From Chrysomallon squamiferum (Eukaryota > Mollusca > Gastropoda > Neomphalida > Peltospiridae), in assembly GCA_012295275.1 (NCBI GenBank), contig CM022669.1, forward strand, positions 170,911 through 234,910: 64,000 nucleotides of DNA. Direction: 5' to 3'. Below the pieces are notes generated by a model, which did no database searches, was not told the origin of the DNA, and saw only the letters and a program-made list of their open reading frames with translations. The position numbers and the translations under genes are program-made. Positions 11,139 through 24,223 of the stretch are shown in pieces (the stretch's first letter is position 1; each line of letters starts with the position of its first letter).

Positions 11139-14100
11139 AATGTTAGTTGCAAAAGTTCAAGTTATTATTACATGAATCAGATTCCAGCAGGGAATTTCAT
11201 GGTGACATGTGTTACATTTCTGTAATTACTATTATTATTATTATTTAAATGTATTTTCTCATATAGTCTGTACTGATGTATCTGAAGTTCTTTTTTTATG
11301 AGGTAGAAAATGAAGAAAACCATTATTTAACTCTTGAGTGTCATGATAGCTAAACATGATTTGTTGAAATAAACAGTTCTGTGCAATTAGGTAATTATTA
11401 GTCTCAAAGGCATAATTTTACAATTTAACAAAAGTATTAAAGTACCCATTGATTAGATTCATTGTTTTTCTGGAAGTTTATAATTAGATGTATTTCAAAT
11501 AATCTGAAATTAAGAGTATCTTGCATTATACTTTATACATTTTTGTCTACTAAATCATTAATATAGGTTGCAACCATTTCCTAAAGCAATTCAAAATACT
11601 TTGCATTTTATCTGAAATTCTTTAAGATGGATGAAGGTTCTACCTGAAATAGTGACAGGAGATAAACAATCACATTGATTTTAATTATTTTGTATTTTGA
11701 ATAACATGAAACATTTGTAAGTAGGTTACAGGTATCCAAATTATTCTCTGCTTTGTTTCATAATTCTGTTTGAAATGCATTGCATTAATGTTATGTTAAA
11801 CTGAGTAAGCTAGGATGAGAATGATCAGAAATGATCAGTTATATTTTGGAATTGTTTAATTTCTGAAAATAGAGGAGCCATTTTGGTTTATTTATTTATT
11901 TGATTTGATTTGATTTGAGTTCTTTAAAATGCACTTAAATATTATTTTGTTTCTTAGTCTTATTCGTTTTTGAATAAATTCTTATTTCTATTATTTTGTT
12001 GTTGTTTTGTTTTTTTTGTTTTTTAGGGGTTTTTGAGCTGGGATTTTGATTATGTTCTTTATGGTTTGTTTCTTGTGGTTTTCTGGAACATTGCTTAAAG
12101 AAGCAAAAGTTTGTTGTGATAATGTGTTGTGTTTTTCAGTTTGCGTATACTCAGATAAGATCTGAATATATATAAAAGTCTTTTAATGCTTGAAATTGTC
12201 GTATATTTCAGATTGTGACTGTTCAGTCTGTGTAGCAGATAACTGAAGATCATTATGGTTTGCAGATCACCTCATTATTAAAACTGTCAGACAGTTTCTG
12301 TGATCAAAAAAAAGTTTACTGAGTCCTTGTGTTACATGTTTCTTCAGAATTCATTTCTAATATAAAATGAATTGAGACTAACTGGAATGCACTGAAACAG
12401 AAATGAACCTCCTGATCGTAATCATCAAAAATAACAGTGATTTTATTACTTTCTAATTTAACTTCATGTTGTTTTCATACCCTTGTGTTATTGTATTTAC
12501 ATTCATCAAAGGACTGTTTAAAAGAATTATTTATTTTATTTGCAGACAGATTAACCAAACGTTTAGAGGGAACTTTCTTAATAATAATAATAATAATATT
12601 GAAAATTATTTTATACCCTATATTAGTACAATAAAAGAAAGAAAAAAAAACAAAGCCAACCGTTTGTCATGACAGAAATTGTTTTACTCATATATCTATG
12701 ATGCATATATTTTCCATATAAATATAAAGTTATAACTTCACTGATAACTTTACAGAAATAAGTTTATATTCCATTTATTAAATATAAATTCTGTATTTCA
12801 ACTATTTAAACTAAATATTCATGTGAAATTATATCAAAATAAATGGTTTTAAAACAAATTTCTGTGTTATTTTCTTATCATTTTATAATCAAAGTAGACC
12901 ATTCTGAATTAATATATTAAGATGTGCATTATGCATGTGCAAATAGAGAAATTCTGATACACTGGGGTAGGAGTTACCTCACTTGTTCTGTTGGGTTCAA
13001 CAATGAAACTTCAGTGATGGACCTGATTACAGTTCGGTGACATGACATAAATTCTAAATTATTGGGTGCACAATTTTGAGGGGTTTGTGTTTCAGAGACC
13101 TTGACTTTTTTGTGTTACATCAGTAGTCAGGTCCACTGAGGAGGTTTGATCACGGTTAATAAGATGATCTAAACTCCACTCCAGTATATTAAATACCATG
13201 TCTATTACATACCTTAATATATTACTACATATCACTAAATGGAAATCAAATTTTCTCCTTTTTCTCCTATTTATTTATTTATTTATTATTATTATTATTA
13301 TTTATGTTGTTTGGTTTTTTTTGTTGGTTTTTTTTATTACAGAACTGGTATTTATTTACTTTTATTACAAATTGTTAATATTATTTAAGAACACAACTGG
13401 AGGCCAGACATTAATTGTTTACTATTAATTATCACATTGATAGTTGTAATTTAGACAAAATCTTAAGAAAAATGTTGCTTAAATCTGATAGATGGTGTAT
13501 TTAAATAAATTATTGAATACACTGAATAAGATATTTTATTATTATTATTTTCTCCTTTTCTTTTTTTTTTAAATAATGAATAAAAAAAAAAAGTGTAATT
13601 AAGTTAAATCTAGGTTGACATAACTATGATTTGCACAAAAGGCCTTTGAGGTTCAAGATATTAGGAAAACGTAATACAAACAGTATTTATTTACTTTTAT
13701 TACAAAGTGTCTTGATATGGGTGACAAAATGTATAGCAAAGGCTACATAACTAAATAGGATCCATCGTGCCAAAAACAAACTAATTATTTGTTTAAGTTA
13801 TTTCTTTTAAATAAGATATATATATATATATATGTGTGCAAAACATTTGCTTTCATTGTCTCACTAAAAAATATTTAAAAATTAAAAAAAAATTAAGTAA
13901 ATAAATTAAAAAAAAAAAAAAATGACATAAAAATTCATTATAAGATTTTATTGTTTATAAAATAATAATCAAAATTCTTTATTAACTACAAATAGCTTAA
14001 AAATTCAGTTCTAGTTATTCAAATCAATTAATTTTCTAATGAAATTGAACTACATATGGAATAATAAAATAATAATAAATAAATAACTGATAAGCTTGGA

Positions 14101-14589
14101 TTTTTCAAAAGAAATAAAAATTAAACTAAAGCAAAATGAAATGATGACAGTAAATAAAGTTTAGCAAAAACACCCCTTTGTTTTACAATTTTTTCATTTC
14201 TTATTTATCTTATTTTTTCTTCTTCTTCTTCTTTTTGTTCTTCTTCTTATTATTATTACTTCTTTTTTTTTGCATGACAGTGCATGAGACAATAAATAAA
14301 TATATAAATAAATACATAAAGAGTATTTTTTTTATTTATTATTAATATTATTTTCTTGTTGTTGGTTTTTTTTTCGGAGTTATTACACATTTATGTTGGA
14401 ACTGAAAAGGAAAAAAATAGAAAAGACTTGATTATACAGTTATTGCTAATGACACTATGTTCCATTAACCAACCGATAACTCTTATACGTAACGGTTCTA
14501 AAAGTTCGCTGGAAATGTTCGCTAGCTTCACTTTAGCGTGGCACATCAGTGATATCGTCGAAAAATTGTCTTTGTATTGATTGATAAAG

Positions 14590-17500
14590 ATGGGCAATAA
14601 AATGACTACATTTACAGATGACCAGCTGGAAGCATACCAGGTATATAAAACTATTTAATCGAGCGTCCCAAGCGAAACTTAGATACCAACCAAAATTAAG
14701 GCTCTATGATCTATCTTTTCAATTTTTCTAATTTATGCAGTATCCATTTAATGATTTACAAGATGGGTACCACCGTTAATTCTATTTACATAACTGTATT
14801 TCGCAAAGGAAACAATAAGAATAAATATTAAATCACCAAGCTTAATTCGCAGAAGATAGTTTTTTTTTTGTTTTGTTTTTTGATAACTACCTTTATCGCA
14901 TATATTTTATTGACTGGAAATAATCATTATAGTTATTATAAATTACGTGTTGCTGGTCACATTCAGTCAGGCTTAATCTGTTTCAAAGTCACTCAATAGA
15001 TTTGTCACAATTTATTTATAAATATTAACTGTTTCATAAAATAAAAAAAAATTAAAAATTAAAATTAAAAAATTAAAAATAAGTGTTAATCATTTCTTAA
15101 TATTAATTTATCAAATGCACTGATTAACGGATTAAAAGTTCTGTTGCATCCAACTTCATGACAGAAAAGAAACAAAAAACAAAAACGTTTCCAATGTGAA
15201 ATTTGCCATTTTGACTACATTCATGAATGGGTAGTGAAGAGTTAAAAAAAATCTGATAAATGACATAGAATTGGAAGAAAATTAGAAAATATGTTCATTT
15301 AATAATATTTTTCTTGTTCCAGGATTGTACATTTTTTACTCGGAAGGAAATATTAAGGTGAGTTTTATCACTTTTGTGATTTATTTAATTAATATTTGGA
15401 AATGTGGGAATAAAGTGTCTTATTTCATTGTTACAGTTATTAATAATTGTTTTATATTAACATTACACATACATCCACATACATGCAAAACAATCTAATA
15501 CACATAGACAAAGAGGATAGTAGTATAATCTACAAGTCTATAATTATAAAAGAAGCATTTGTTTCTGAAAGGTAGTGTCTATGTGTATATAAGCTATAAA
15601 GCTAATACATTTCTATTTTGTTAAGGGTTTTCCAGCATTACCAGCAACTGGCACCAGATATTATTCCTTTTGATATGACAAGTGATGAAAATAGTCGACT
15701 GAAAATTCCTGCAGATATCATAGAAAACATGCCAGAATTGAAAGTATATCATGCATATTTAATATAGCTATAATAATAAATATTTAATGACATGAAATAA
15801 AATACCAGTAATAGATTATAAGGTGATAGTAAAAAAATATTATAATCAAAAAATTTCTAATGATATGAAATAAATGGTATATTTTACAAGAACATCATGA
15901 TCATACAATAGCCATACATATGGATCAGAACCTTTACTTTTTCAGTCTTGATTATCCTCACTTTGCAGATCATTTTATTTTTAAGAATGCATCTTGTACT
16001 TTTGCAGATTTAAAGCTACACTAAACAAAAGTGTTTAGATGCACTTTTAGGTTACCATTGTTCATATATTGTGTTTAAAGCTTTTAAACTTTTCAAATGT
16101 ATATCATGACAAACATTTAAAATGAGTATAGCTTGTAATAAACTTTAATACTAATTTAAAATAAAGTGATGTTAACACTTTGACAGGAAAATCCATTCAG
16201 AAAAAGAATATGTAAAGTGTTCTCTGATGATGGAACTGGTGACCTCAGTTTTGATAATTTTCTGGACATGTTCTCTGTGTTTAGTGAGGCAGCATCAAGA
16301 GACATCAAAACAGTCTATGCTTACAGAATATATGGTGTGTTGTAACTTTATTTCAATTTTCTGTTTTATCCAAAGCTCAGTTCATAACATGTTTATGTAA
16401 TACTGTGATATTTGCATTTGTTTCAATAGGAAGGTGCATGTAAAAGATCCCTTTATGCTAATCAACAAGAGTTTTCATCTTAGTTTTCCTCATTATTATG
16501 TTGATATCTATTAAAAGTTACTTTTATTAGTGTTGTTAAACATTATTTACACTGCACAGGTTATTGTATATATCACAGTTTTATTAAAAAGAAAATATGA
16601 AAATCTTAACTCATGTTGTTGCTTATTAGATAAATGAATCCATCCTTTAATCAAAATCTTTTTGTCTGATTTTTCAGCATTGTGAAGAGGTCCTTTCTGA
16701 AAAAAATTAAAAATGTTCTTTACTACATTCTCTTAATAAAATCACTGAGAGAGAAAATTTAATTTCAAATCAATATGATCTTAATATTTTGCAGAAACTT
16801 AGTAACTATAGCATAAAGATAACTGATGTTAATTTTAGATACTTTTTATGTAACAAAATGGCACAAGTCTATCTAGGCCATTATTATTCAGATACATTGT
16901 CTGCTGCTTACTTCCATTAAATTATAACAGAGCAATAAACAAGCTGGAAAAGATTCTGAACAAATTTCCTATGCTGTTATTTAAATTATTTTCCTTTATT
17001 GTTAAAATTAACATTATTATTAATAGTAGTAGTAGTAGTACAGCAGCAGTAGTGGTATTATTATTATAATTAATATATGTTTTTTAATATTCAGATTTTG
17101 ATGATGATAACAGTCTGAATAAAGAAGATTTAGAAAAAACACTTGTGGCTTTAACAGGAGGAGAGCTCAGTGAAGATGAGATTACTTTTGTTGTTGAAAA
17201 GGTGACATAATTAAAAAATGTATATATAGCTTAAAATTATCTGTAAATACTTCACTGCACAACAATAAAATAAAATATCTACTTTGAAAGCATAATAGGT
17301 AAATTTTGACTTCATTTCATTTTATTTTTTTTGTGTATATGTTTGTATGAATAAAATTTACAAACAAATGAAAGAAGAAATATTTACCGGTAGGCTAATC
17401 TCAGAATAATGTATAATACCTAGTAATGTTTTACTTACTTAAGAATTTGAATATGTGTATAATAAATTCATTTCAGGTTTTGGAAGAGGTTGATCTGGAT

Positions 17501-17960
17501 GATGATGGCAGTTTGTCATACATAGAATTTGAACATGTCATTTCTAGAGCACCTGAATTCCTCAAGTGAGTAAAAACTAAAAGGAAGAGAAAACAATAAA
17601 ATATTTATATTGTTCTGTTAAAATTCATTTTAATTGTAAATTTCATTGGAATGTACAGATTAAAGGGATTGTAATTGGATGCTTAGTTTTCACAGATTTC
17701 CTTTTTAATCGCTATACATTTATTCCACATACAAACTACAGGTATGTTAAAATATAATTATGTTTTTCTTTCTTTTTTCACTTTTGATACCGTCATTCAC
17801 TTTCAGTATATAATATTGTTTGAATATTAAATAAATGTTCTATGTTAAAATAAAATTGTTTTTATTTTTCTTATGTAGCTCAATTCTTTCATTCCATATC
17901 CAGTTAAAATATATAATGTTGTCTTTATTTCTTTTCAGTACGTTCCATATACGAATATGA
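14590..17960 (+). CDS. Calcium and integrin-binding family protein (CIB1/CIB2-like), 189 aa
   Basis: Seven coding exons: 14590-14640, 15323-15357, 15626-15743, 16187-16334, 17095-17201, 17477-17565 and 17939-17960. All phases agree and the last exon ends TFHIRI-stop. The protein starts MGNKMTTFTDDQLEAYQDCT, close to the CIB2 N-terminus, with Gly2 and Thr6 fitting N-myristoylation. It has the CIB core ENPFRKRICKVFS and two calcium loops, EF3 at D118-D129 (DFDDDNSLNKED, aspartate at position 12 as is usual in CIB proteins) and EF4 at D159-E170. The two N-terminal EF-hands are degenerate, as in the family. CIB proteins bind integrin tails and, for CIB2, mechanotransduction channel subunits at membranes. 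CIB1 and CIB2 features are mixed, so I assign only the family. The start codon lies 54 bp after transposon copy A. Confidence 0.93.
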
Positions 17961-18425
17961 AAGAACATGAATCATTGATTTTTCATTTATAAGAGACATT
18001 TTATAGTATACACAGCACATATTATATTTAATTTATATTGTTGATGTTATTTTCTCTGTCATATTCTGTGACATTAGTTCAAACTGTCATCAGCTTCCAG
18101 TCAGATTAAAATAATATTTCTATCAATTTATTTTAATTTAATGTTTTTGAAATAGTTAAATTTAAATATCTGTATACCAATGTTTATATGAAATTACAAA
18201 ATTTAAAATATAGCTATATAACATTATTTATGGATAGTCGTGCAATATAGGCCTTAACACAAGTTGGTGCAGTGATTTTGTGCTTTTAAAGCCATGTTTT
18301 AGTGACAAATTAGTATTTTTGAATTTACATTCACATTTGAAAGAAATATTTCATTTACAAACATCCTAGTGATATTCCATTCCATTTAATACATTTTTTT
18401 ATTTTTATTATTATTATTTATATAT

Positions 18426-18490
18426 ATATATTGTTGGAGGTCATAATTAATATTTTGTTATGTATGATATTATGACCTACAACAATATAT
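18426..18490. repeat. Near-perfect hairpin (22-bp arms)
   Basis: Arms at 18426-18447 and 18469-18490 pair at 21 of 22 positions around a 21-base loop. They include TTGTTGGAGGTCATAAT and its complement. It lies 0.5 kb downstream of the CIB stop. A palindromic element scar is likely; a structured RNA end is possible. Confidence 0.75.
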
Positions 18491-18730
18491 AAAGGGTCAA
18501 TCCAAGAGTACATTGTGTATATCTTGTCCCCCTGCAAATATTTTATTGTTGCATTTTATATCTTTTATTAAATATGTGATAATTGTTTTAAGTTAGTAAC
18601 ATTCCATTTATACAGTATTATTGTTGTTTATTATTTACATTGTATTTGAATATTAACTTGTGTAAATACATTTATGTGTGTGTGTGTGTGCATGTGTACA
18701 CACACAAACACACACACACACACACACACA

Positions 18731-19153
18731 CAGGGTGTCCCATAAAATGCCATACATAGGAGAAATAAATGTTTTTATATGAAAAACCATTTTTATTTAA
18801 ATAATATGTTCTACATGACTGCCATTATGTTGAAAACACATTTCAATGTGTGTCCTTCACTGCTGATGAACACATTCAAGTACAGCTGCAGTTATGCTTG
18901 TAATGGCGTTGGTTATACGTTGCTTGAGATGATTTATGTTTTGTATCTTTTCCTTATACACCATGGCCTTCAAATGCCCCCAGAGGTTAAAAACAAGTGG
19001 TAAGGTCTGGGGATCTGCGAGGCCATTCCACTGGACCACGCTGACCAATCCATGCACCTGGAAACTGCTGATGTAAGCTCTGATGTACGTGAATACCAAA
19101 TGAAAAAGTACAATGTTAAAAACCATATGTATGGAAACTTATGGGATACTCTG
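18731..19153 (-). mobile_element. Mariner/IS630-like transposon remnant
   Basis: The left end CAGGGTGTCCCATAAAATGC and the right end read inward (CAGAGTATCCCATAAGTTTC) are imperfect terminal inverted repeats. The minus strand encodes a C-terminal transposase piece, with LPLVFNLWGHLKAMVYKEKI followed by LKQRITNAI, matching the FFLWGHLK...LVY...LKQRI motif of IS630/mariner transposases. At 423 bp it is an internally deleted copy and cannot be active. Confidence 0.75.
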
Positions 19154-21669
19154 TATGTGTGTGGGGGGGAGAGAGAGAGAGAGATTGTTGTAAATTCTAA
19201 CATTTTATAAATGGTTATTTTAAAACATACATTTTTTAATTAAAAAAAAAGAGTAAATCTATCACATGAAATATTTAAATTATTGTTTTTATTGTATACC
19301 AAATTTTTATTTTACAGTAAATTTTAATACTGTCAGAACATTTAGAATTAAGTTTGTATGACATTATTTAAAATAATTTATATTATTTTAACATAGACTA
19401 GTAAATTGTATTATTTTATCAAATGAGAAAATCATTGTTACACACTGTAATTATTTTAGTTTTCATCATAACATTTAATAGTTAACATAACACTTTACTG
19501 TCTGAGATTTTCATCATAATATAATAAAATACACCTGCAGTACTTAATCTTCTAGATGTTGGTAAATAATTTTTCTTTTTAATTTTAAATAATTCATTGA
19601 CCTTGAATGAAATAAAATAAAATTAGTTACATACTAGTACTTAGAAATAGTAATTCATATACATAGAAATGTTCAAAATGAAAACTAAGTTCAATAATGA
19701 ATCACTTTCTGTTTTTAAATCTATTTATATAGTTATTATTATTATTATCCTAAGTACATGGTATGATAGTTACAATAGCAATTAACTCATAAAAAAAATA
19801 CTCCAAACGGATAACAATAACATGTTTGTATACAAAAGCCAGTAAATTTAAATGTATTTTATATGTTGCAGCAAAAGTATATATAAATTATACACAAACC
19901 ATATGAGTTTATTTTATTTTTGAATTAATACTTTTTTACATGGACTGATTATATCTAAACATAGGTTTGTGTTTGTGTATTGATTCTGCAAGAATCTGCT
20001 GCATTCGTCCAAGTCAAGGGTGATGGCAGAAACAAGCTGATGCTGTAACTCTTAACCGTGCCATGTATTCTCTTTGTACTTAAGTTCCTGTTCAAGAGCA
20101 TTCTAGATGACAGAGAAGATTGGATGTTAGCTGATTCAGCAGCTAGGTCAGTGAAATGAATGAGGAGACAGTTTCATGTCGTTAATCTTGTTGACATGAT
20201 CTCTTTGTATGTAGGTCGGCAGTTTCTGGATGATGGCCTGTGGAAAATGATTAAGAACTTCATACTCAGGTTTTTTTTAAAGCATGGCTGTTAACAATAG
20301 GCACTTTGTAATGGTCAGTCCTGAAATGGATGTATGTTGTAGAGCTTGTCTTAGAATGATGATATGATTCATCCATCTGATCAGATGTCTCTGCTATTTG
20401 TATCCAAGTGTCACACACAGTCTATTCATTCATTGTTGTTTTGGGTTTTCTGTTGTGTGCTTTTTAACATTTTTATATTTCTCTCTATAACTTACACAGA
20501 AAATGTTATGTTAATTTGTTATTATATATGATTATTAAAATCTGGAAGGAATTCTGTTATGCTACAACATAGATGAAGAATGCATTAACAAATTAATAAT
20601 CTGTATATTTGCAAACAGTTTTATGCTAACTCATCACAAAAGAATTAGAGTACTATCAGAAATATTAATTCTTTTGAAATATATATTGTTTTTTTCCTGC
20701 CAGAAAGTAATATTTAAAAGAAACTTCAAAGAATGATTTGTTGTTGAAATAGCAATGCTGTATGAAATATTTAAATCTTTAAATATATTTTATTTTACAC
20801 TTTTGTTTCTTAAACTACTTAGTTATCATGAGAAATTTTTATAAAATAATATTAATATTTCTTAATGTCATTAAATTATTTATTTTACTATTATTACATT
20901 AGGAAGCAGATGGTTAAACATTGTACAAAAGGTGCAAAATCAGAGGTTTTTAACCTTTTAACATTATGAATATTTTTTTGTTCTGTGATTGTATTCGAAA
21001 GTTCTGTTTAAGTAACAAAAAATTAAAATAGATATAAATTTTAAAATTTTCACTGCTGATACCTAATTACATGAATGTAGTTTTACACTTATTTGTTCTT
21101 TATGTATTTAGAGGATTGGATTGAGACTGTGTATTTTACAGGATTAGTCATTAACTGACCTGTTTCCCACTGCTGAATGATTGAAAGATTTGTCTGAAAA
21201 GATCCATGCTACTACTGAATGAAAATAGCTCTTGATACCATAGCATTTATCATCATTTATATATAAATATAATAACAGTTAATAATTATTTTTTTTTAAA
21301 GCAGTTATTTCACTTTTTGAGTCAGTTTTTAATTTTGTTATTGTTGATATTTAAATAAAATAAAAATGAGAGAGAGCAACAAATCTACATACAATTTCAG
21401 AATTATGCTTTTAAAATAAGCTGTTGTTTTTCGCTTTTATTTCAATTATGATCTCAACATTTTTCCTTTATAATTAATTTGACTTTTCTGGAGTTATTTT
21501 AAACACAAAAAAATAAATAGTAATATTAACAATAGCAAATAAAATAATGAAATACTAAAATAAAAATGTAATTATTTGTTGTTGATTACCTTTATTATTA
21601 CTAATAATTTGTTTGCACAAAAATGCGGTTCCATAGTGTTCGGCGAAGAACGAAGAATCGTTAAGCCCA

Positions 21670-21697
21670 TGACGCGTACGTCATACCGTTGTGACGT
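21670..21697. promoter_or_regulatory. Palindromic TGACG/CGTCA bZIP-type site in promoter
   Basis: TGACGCGTACGTCA (21670-21683) is a perfect palindrome, followed by a second TGACGT (21692-21697). It lies 31-58 bp upstream of the ATG at 21728. TGACG half-sites are bound by CREB/ATF/XBP1-type factors. The island stands out from the AT-rich surroundings. Binding is inference. Confidence 0.45.
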
Positions 21698-21727
21698 ACA
21701 AGTGATTGTCATGTATTACTCGTAATA

Positions 21728-23746
21728 ATGCGTTCATTTGCAATGGTGTTTGTTTTGTTGTCTTTGGTATTTCTTCTTGGGGGTAAGTAACTACAATTTT
21801 TGCATATTCAAATTCATGATGAGCTTTTCTTAACGTGAATCGAATCGTCACATGTCGCTGTATTAATCTTTTGGATGCTCTTTATAGGATCAGGGCCGGA
21901 TTTCCTATATAGGCTTTCTAGGCTAGTGCCTAGGGCGGCAATTTATGTTACATAAATTCGTATTTTCACATTTGATTTATAAATAAATCATTATGTAAGT
22001 CTAAAACCATGTTTTTACTTTCAACTAAATCATAAGTTATACCATTCATATTATATAAACTAAGTGGGAAGGGCGAGAGGGACTTGAGCCTTGAGGAGGA
22101 GGCGGTAAAATTTCTTTAGCCAATGGGCGGCAAGTACATTAAATCCAACCCTGACCAGGATGACTTTTTATTGGCATAATTCCACGACTGATTTATTAAT
22201 ACCCACACAGGAAGCTCCAAATTTTAAATCACTGATTAGGTGATGTTTACCGGCTTTTCTCTCTCCCCATCTTCATAATCCAAATAATTCTGTACATAAA
22301 AAAAAAAAAAAAAAAATATTTTAAAAAAAACTTCACGGATTTACCATACTCAGATAATTATTATTATTAATTTCAGAGTGCAGATCCACTGTACGTTGTA
22401 ATACAAACATCCAAATGTCAGCAAAGGAAATATATCACACGATAAAATCCGCATTAATTTCGATACAACTGAAGGTGAAGACGGCAATTCTAACTGTTGT
22501 TAAAAAGTCGAAATTGTTTTCATTGTGGAAGGACTATCCGCAGAAAAAACAATTACTGAAAACGGATAACAGAATTAATCAGCTGCCTTCTGTACGCAGG
22601 ATAAAAAAAAAGAATCATCTGTTTAGTCAAATACAGGTAACGGATCATGTTATCACTGGCAGAAATCCACTACTACTTTCCATACGTCCCGTCGAAAAGA
22701 AGAATCATTTGATTAGAAAAATTTCTGACAAAGATCAACAGTTGCCTTGTGATCATGCTCAGGAAAATAAGAAAATACTCGAAAAGAAAATCCAAACTGA
22801 TGACGAAAATCGACAGGTGCCGTCTATACTTACAGAGCAAATACCATATTTTTTCATGAAGCAGATATTGGTATCGGAGCTTCTTGGCAATAACAAAACT
22901 GAAGAGTTACGTTCGATACAAACAGAACTTGACAACAGAACGTCAAACTTTCCTTCTCCGCGTTGGAAATCAAAAAGGTATAATTCGATACAACAGAAAA
23001 TGAACTCGGAAATAATAATCGAAATTAAAAAAACAAACCTGGTGTTCCCTCGCGGAGAGGCAAGGAACCATCTTCCCAAAAATCACATAGCAGATTCTGA
23101 ACATCCATTCTATAATAAAAATGTGCAGTTTCTTTCAATCCGTGCGGTGGCAAAAGGCCATCATTCCATAAAGCGAAAAGGAAATCCTATATCTGAAAAC
23201 AAAGAAAAACATTTTGAAAAATACCGCACGATTCGTAGCATCAAGAAAGGAAATTTACGGATTCCACGTGACATAGCCTTTGGAATGGAACAACTGGCCA
23301 ATCAGGAATGGGAACTGAATTATACTACCCTAGCACCAGAAGTTGTAAATGGTTCCAATCTTATCCACACTTTTGAAGTTATCTCGCAAGAAGAAATTCT
23401 TCGAGCGAAACATCTTTACATCAAGAAAATTTTGTTATACGTAGGGATAACCTTGGCTGCGGTCCTGGCATTTACAGTAATTGGAATATTTTTTATAACA
23501 GATCCTAAATCGTGCATCCTTGCCTTCGCAACCGGATGCCCGTGTTGCCTGATTATCTCTCCGTGCTGCGTTAGTGGCCTGGCCCAATTTCTGAACCCTG
23601 GACAGGTAGTTCGTGACCAAATGAACACCTACCTGCCCGGCATGATCATAGACAGAGATGGCAACATCGAACTATACGAAATCACGCCAGGCGAAATGGA
23701 GGCAGTGCAGGTTTTGATCACAGATGTTATCGACTTTGCCCAGTAG
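21728..23746 (+). CDS. Unrecognised signal-peptide membrane protein, 474 aa
   Basis: Two exons, 21728-21782 and 22377-23746, joined in phase (donor GTAAGT, acceptor TTTCAG). Exon 1 encodes a textbook signal peptide (MRSFAMVFVLLSLVFLLGG). The long middle region is very basic and Asn/Lys/Ile-rich. A weak repeated motif of the form SIR-x-V-x-K-x-NH appears at VRRIKKKNHL, IRPVEKKNHL, IRAVAKGHHS and IRSIKKGNLR. Near the end is a 23-residue hydrophobic segment (about 370-392, ILLYVGITLAAVLAF...). A second hydrophobic stretch follows with six cysteines (398, 406, 408, 409, 415, 416; CPCC and PCC). An acidic tail with DRDGNIELYE closes the protein. The Cys-rich stretch could be palmitoylated or the second half of a membrane hairpin. 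I recognise no family; it may be lineage-restricted. Confidence 0.8.
21891..22153. mobile_element. Small hAT-like non-autonomous element in intron
   Basis: The left end CAGGGCCGGATTT pairs with the right end AAATCCAACCCTG, as short terminal inverted repeats. Inside are GGGCGGCA stretches typical of one widespread hAT-type end. The flanking 8-mers TATAGGAT and ACCAGGAT share five bases, a weak trace of an 8-bp duplication. It sits in the single intron of the membrane-protein gene. Confidence 0.6.
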
Positions 23747-24168
23747 AGTAGAGATGCATCCGAAGGTGGTTGATTTATTATTTATTATTCATTCATGTAT
23801 TATTATTATTATTAAATTAAAAATTATTTACGTATCCGTTTCTTTCTGTCACGTGATATAATTACACATGTATTTACCAAACCAACGTAATTAAAATGTC
23901 ACGTTAAAATAATGTAATTTATTTCATTATTATTGATTTAAGTATGGAGATGTCTTAGTACATTAAATGTAAATGGTAAATATATGTGTACAACACATTG
24001 ATACAACAGAAATTATTCAATGTAATACAAGTATCTTTCTTATTATTTATTTTTGAATTATTAATTGTATGCTTGATTTTACCATGTGATATTTATTGAT
24101 TTTCATTCTTTGATTTTTTGTATTTCTGAATAAACTTTTGATTAAAGAAACAACTCCCACTTTGACAC

Positions 24169-24223
<55 letters not shown>

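Larger units (their letters stand above)
8420..14536 (+). mobile_element. DNA transposon copy A (Ulp1-carrying, MULE/KDZ-like), decayed
   Basis: The left end begins ACTGAAATAAAGGCAGCGAA. This is identical over its first 20 bases to the reverse complement of copy B's right end at 55948, so it is a true terminal inverted repeat. Long segments match copy B (51918-55948) in the same order: the left subterminal block with AACGATAACTCCAG, the interior around 11340-12600, and the right subterminal block with CGTAACGGTTCTAAAAGTTC. The right terminus here is partly deleted. The 8-mer ACATCAGT occurs just outside both ends (8407-8414 and 14543-14550) and may be the target-site duplication. The interior carries a broken Ulp1-like protease ORF and a tandem ~175-bp repeat. 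An 8-bp duplication with a DDE transposase (copy B) fits Mutator-like or KDZ-type elements; the family assignment is inference. Confidence 0.8.
17961..21600. other. AT-rich intergenic region
   Basis: Follows the CIB stop codon. Apart from the hairpin at 18426-18490 and the mariner remnant at 18731-19153 I see no gene. About 20000-20270 has a few hundred bases of higher complexity with stop-interrupted coding-like sequence on the minus strand (for example EVLNHFPQAIIQKLPTYIQR). It is probably an old relic of unknown origin. Confidence 0.55.

Noticed and set aside
20000-20270. Coding-like minus-strand segment (LNHFPQAIIQKLPTYIQR)
   Set aside because: Interrupted by stops within about 50 codons and not attributable to a family; mentioned only as a relic in the intergenic entry.
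22759-23079. Minus-strand 106-codon frame
   Set aside because: Antisense shadow of the 474-residue membrane-protein gene.
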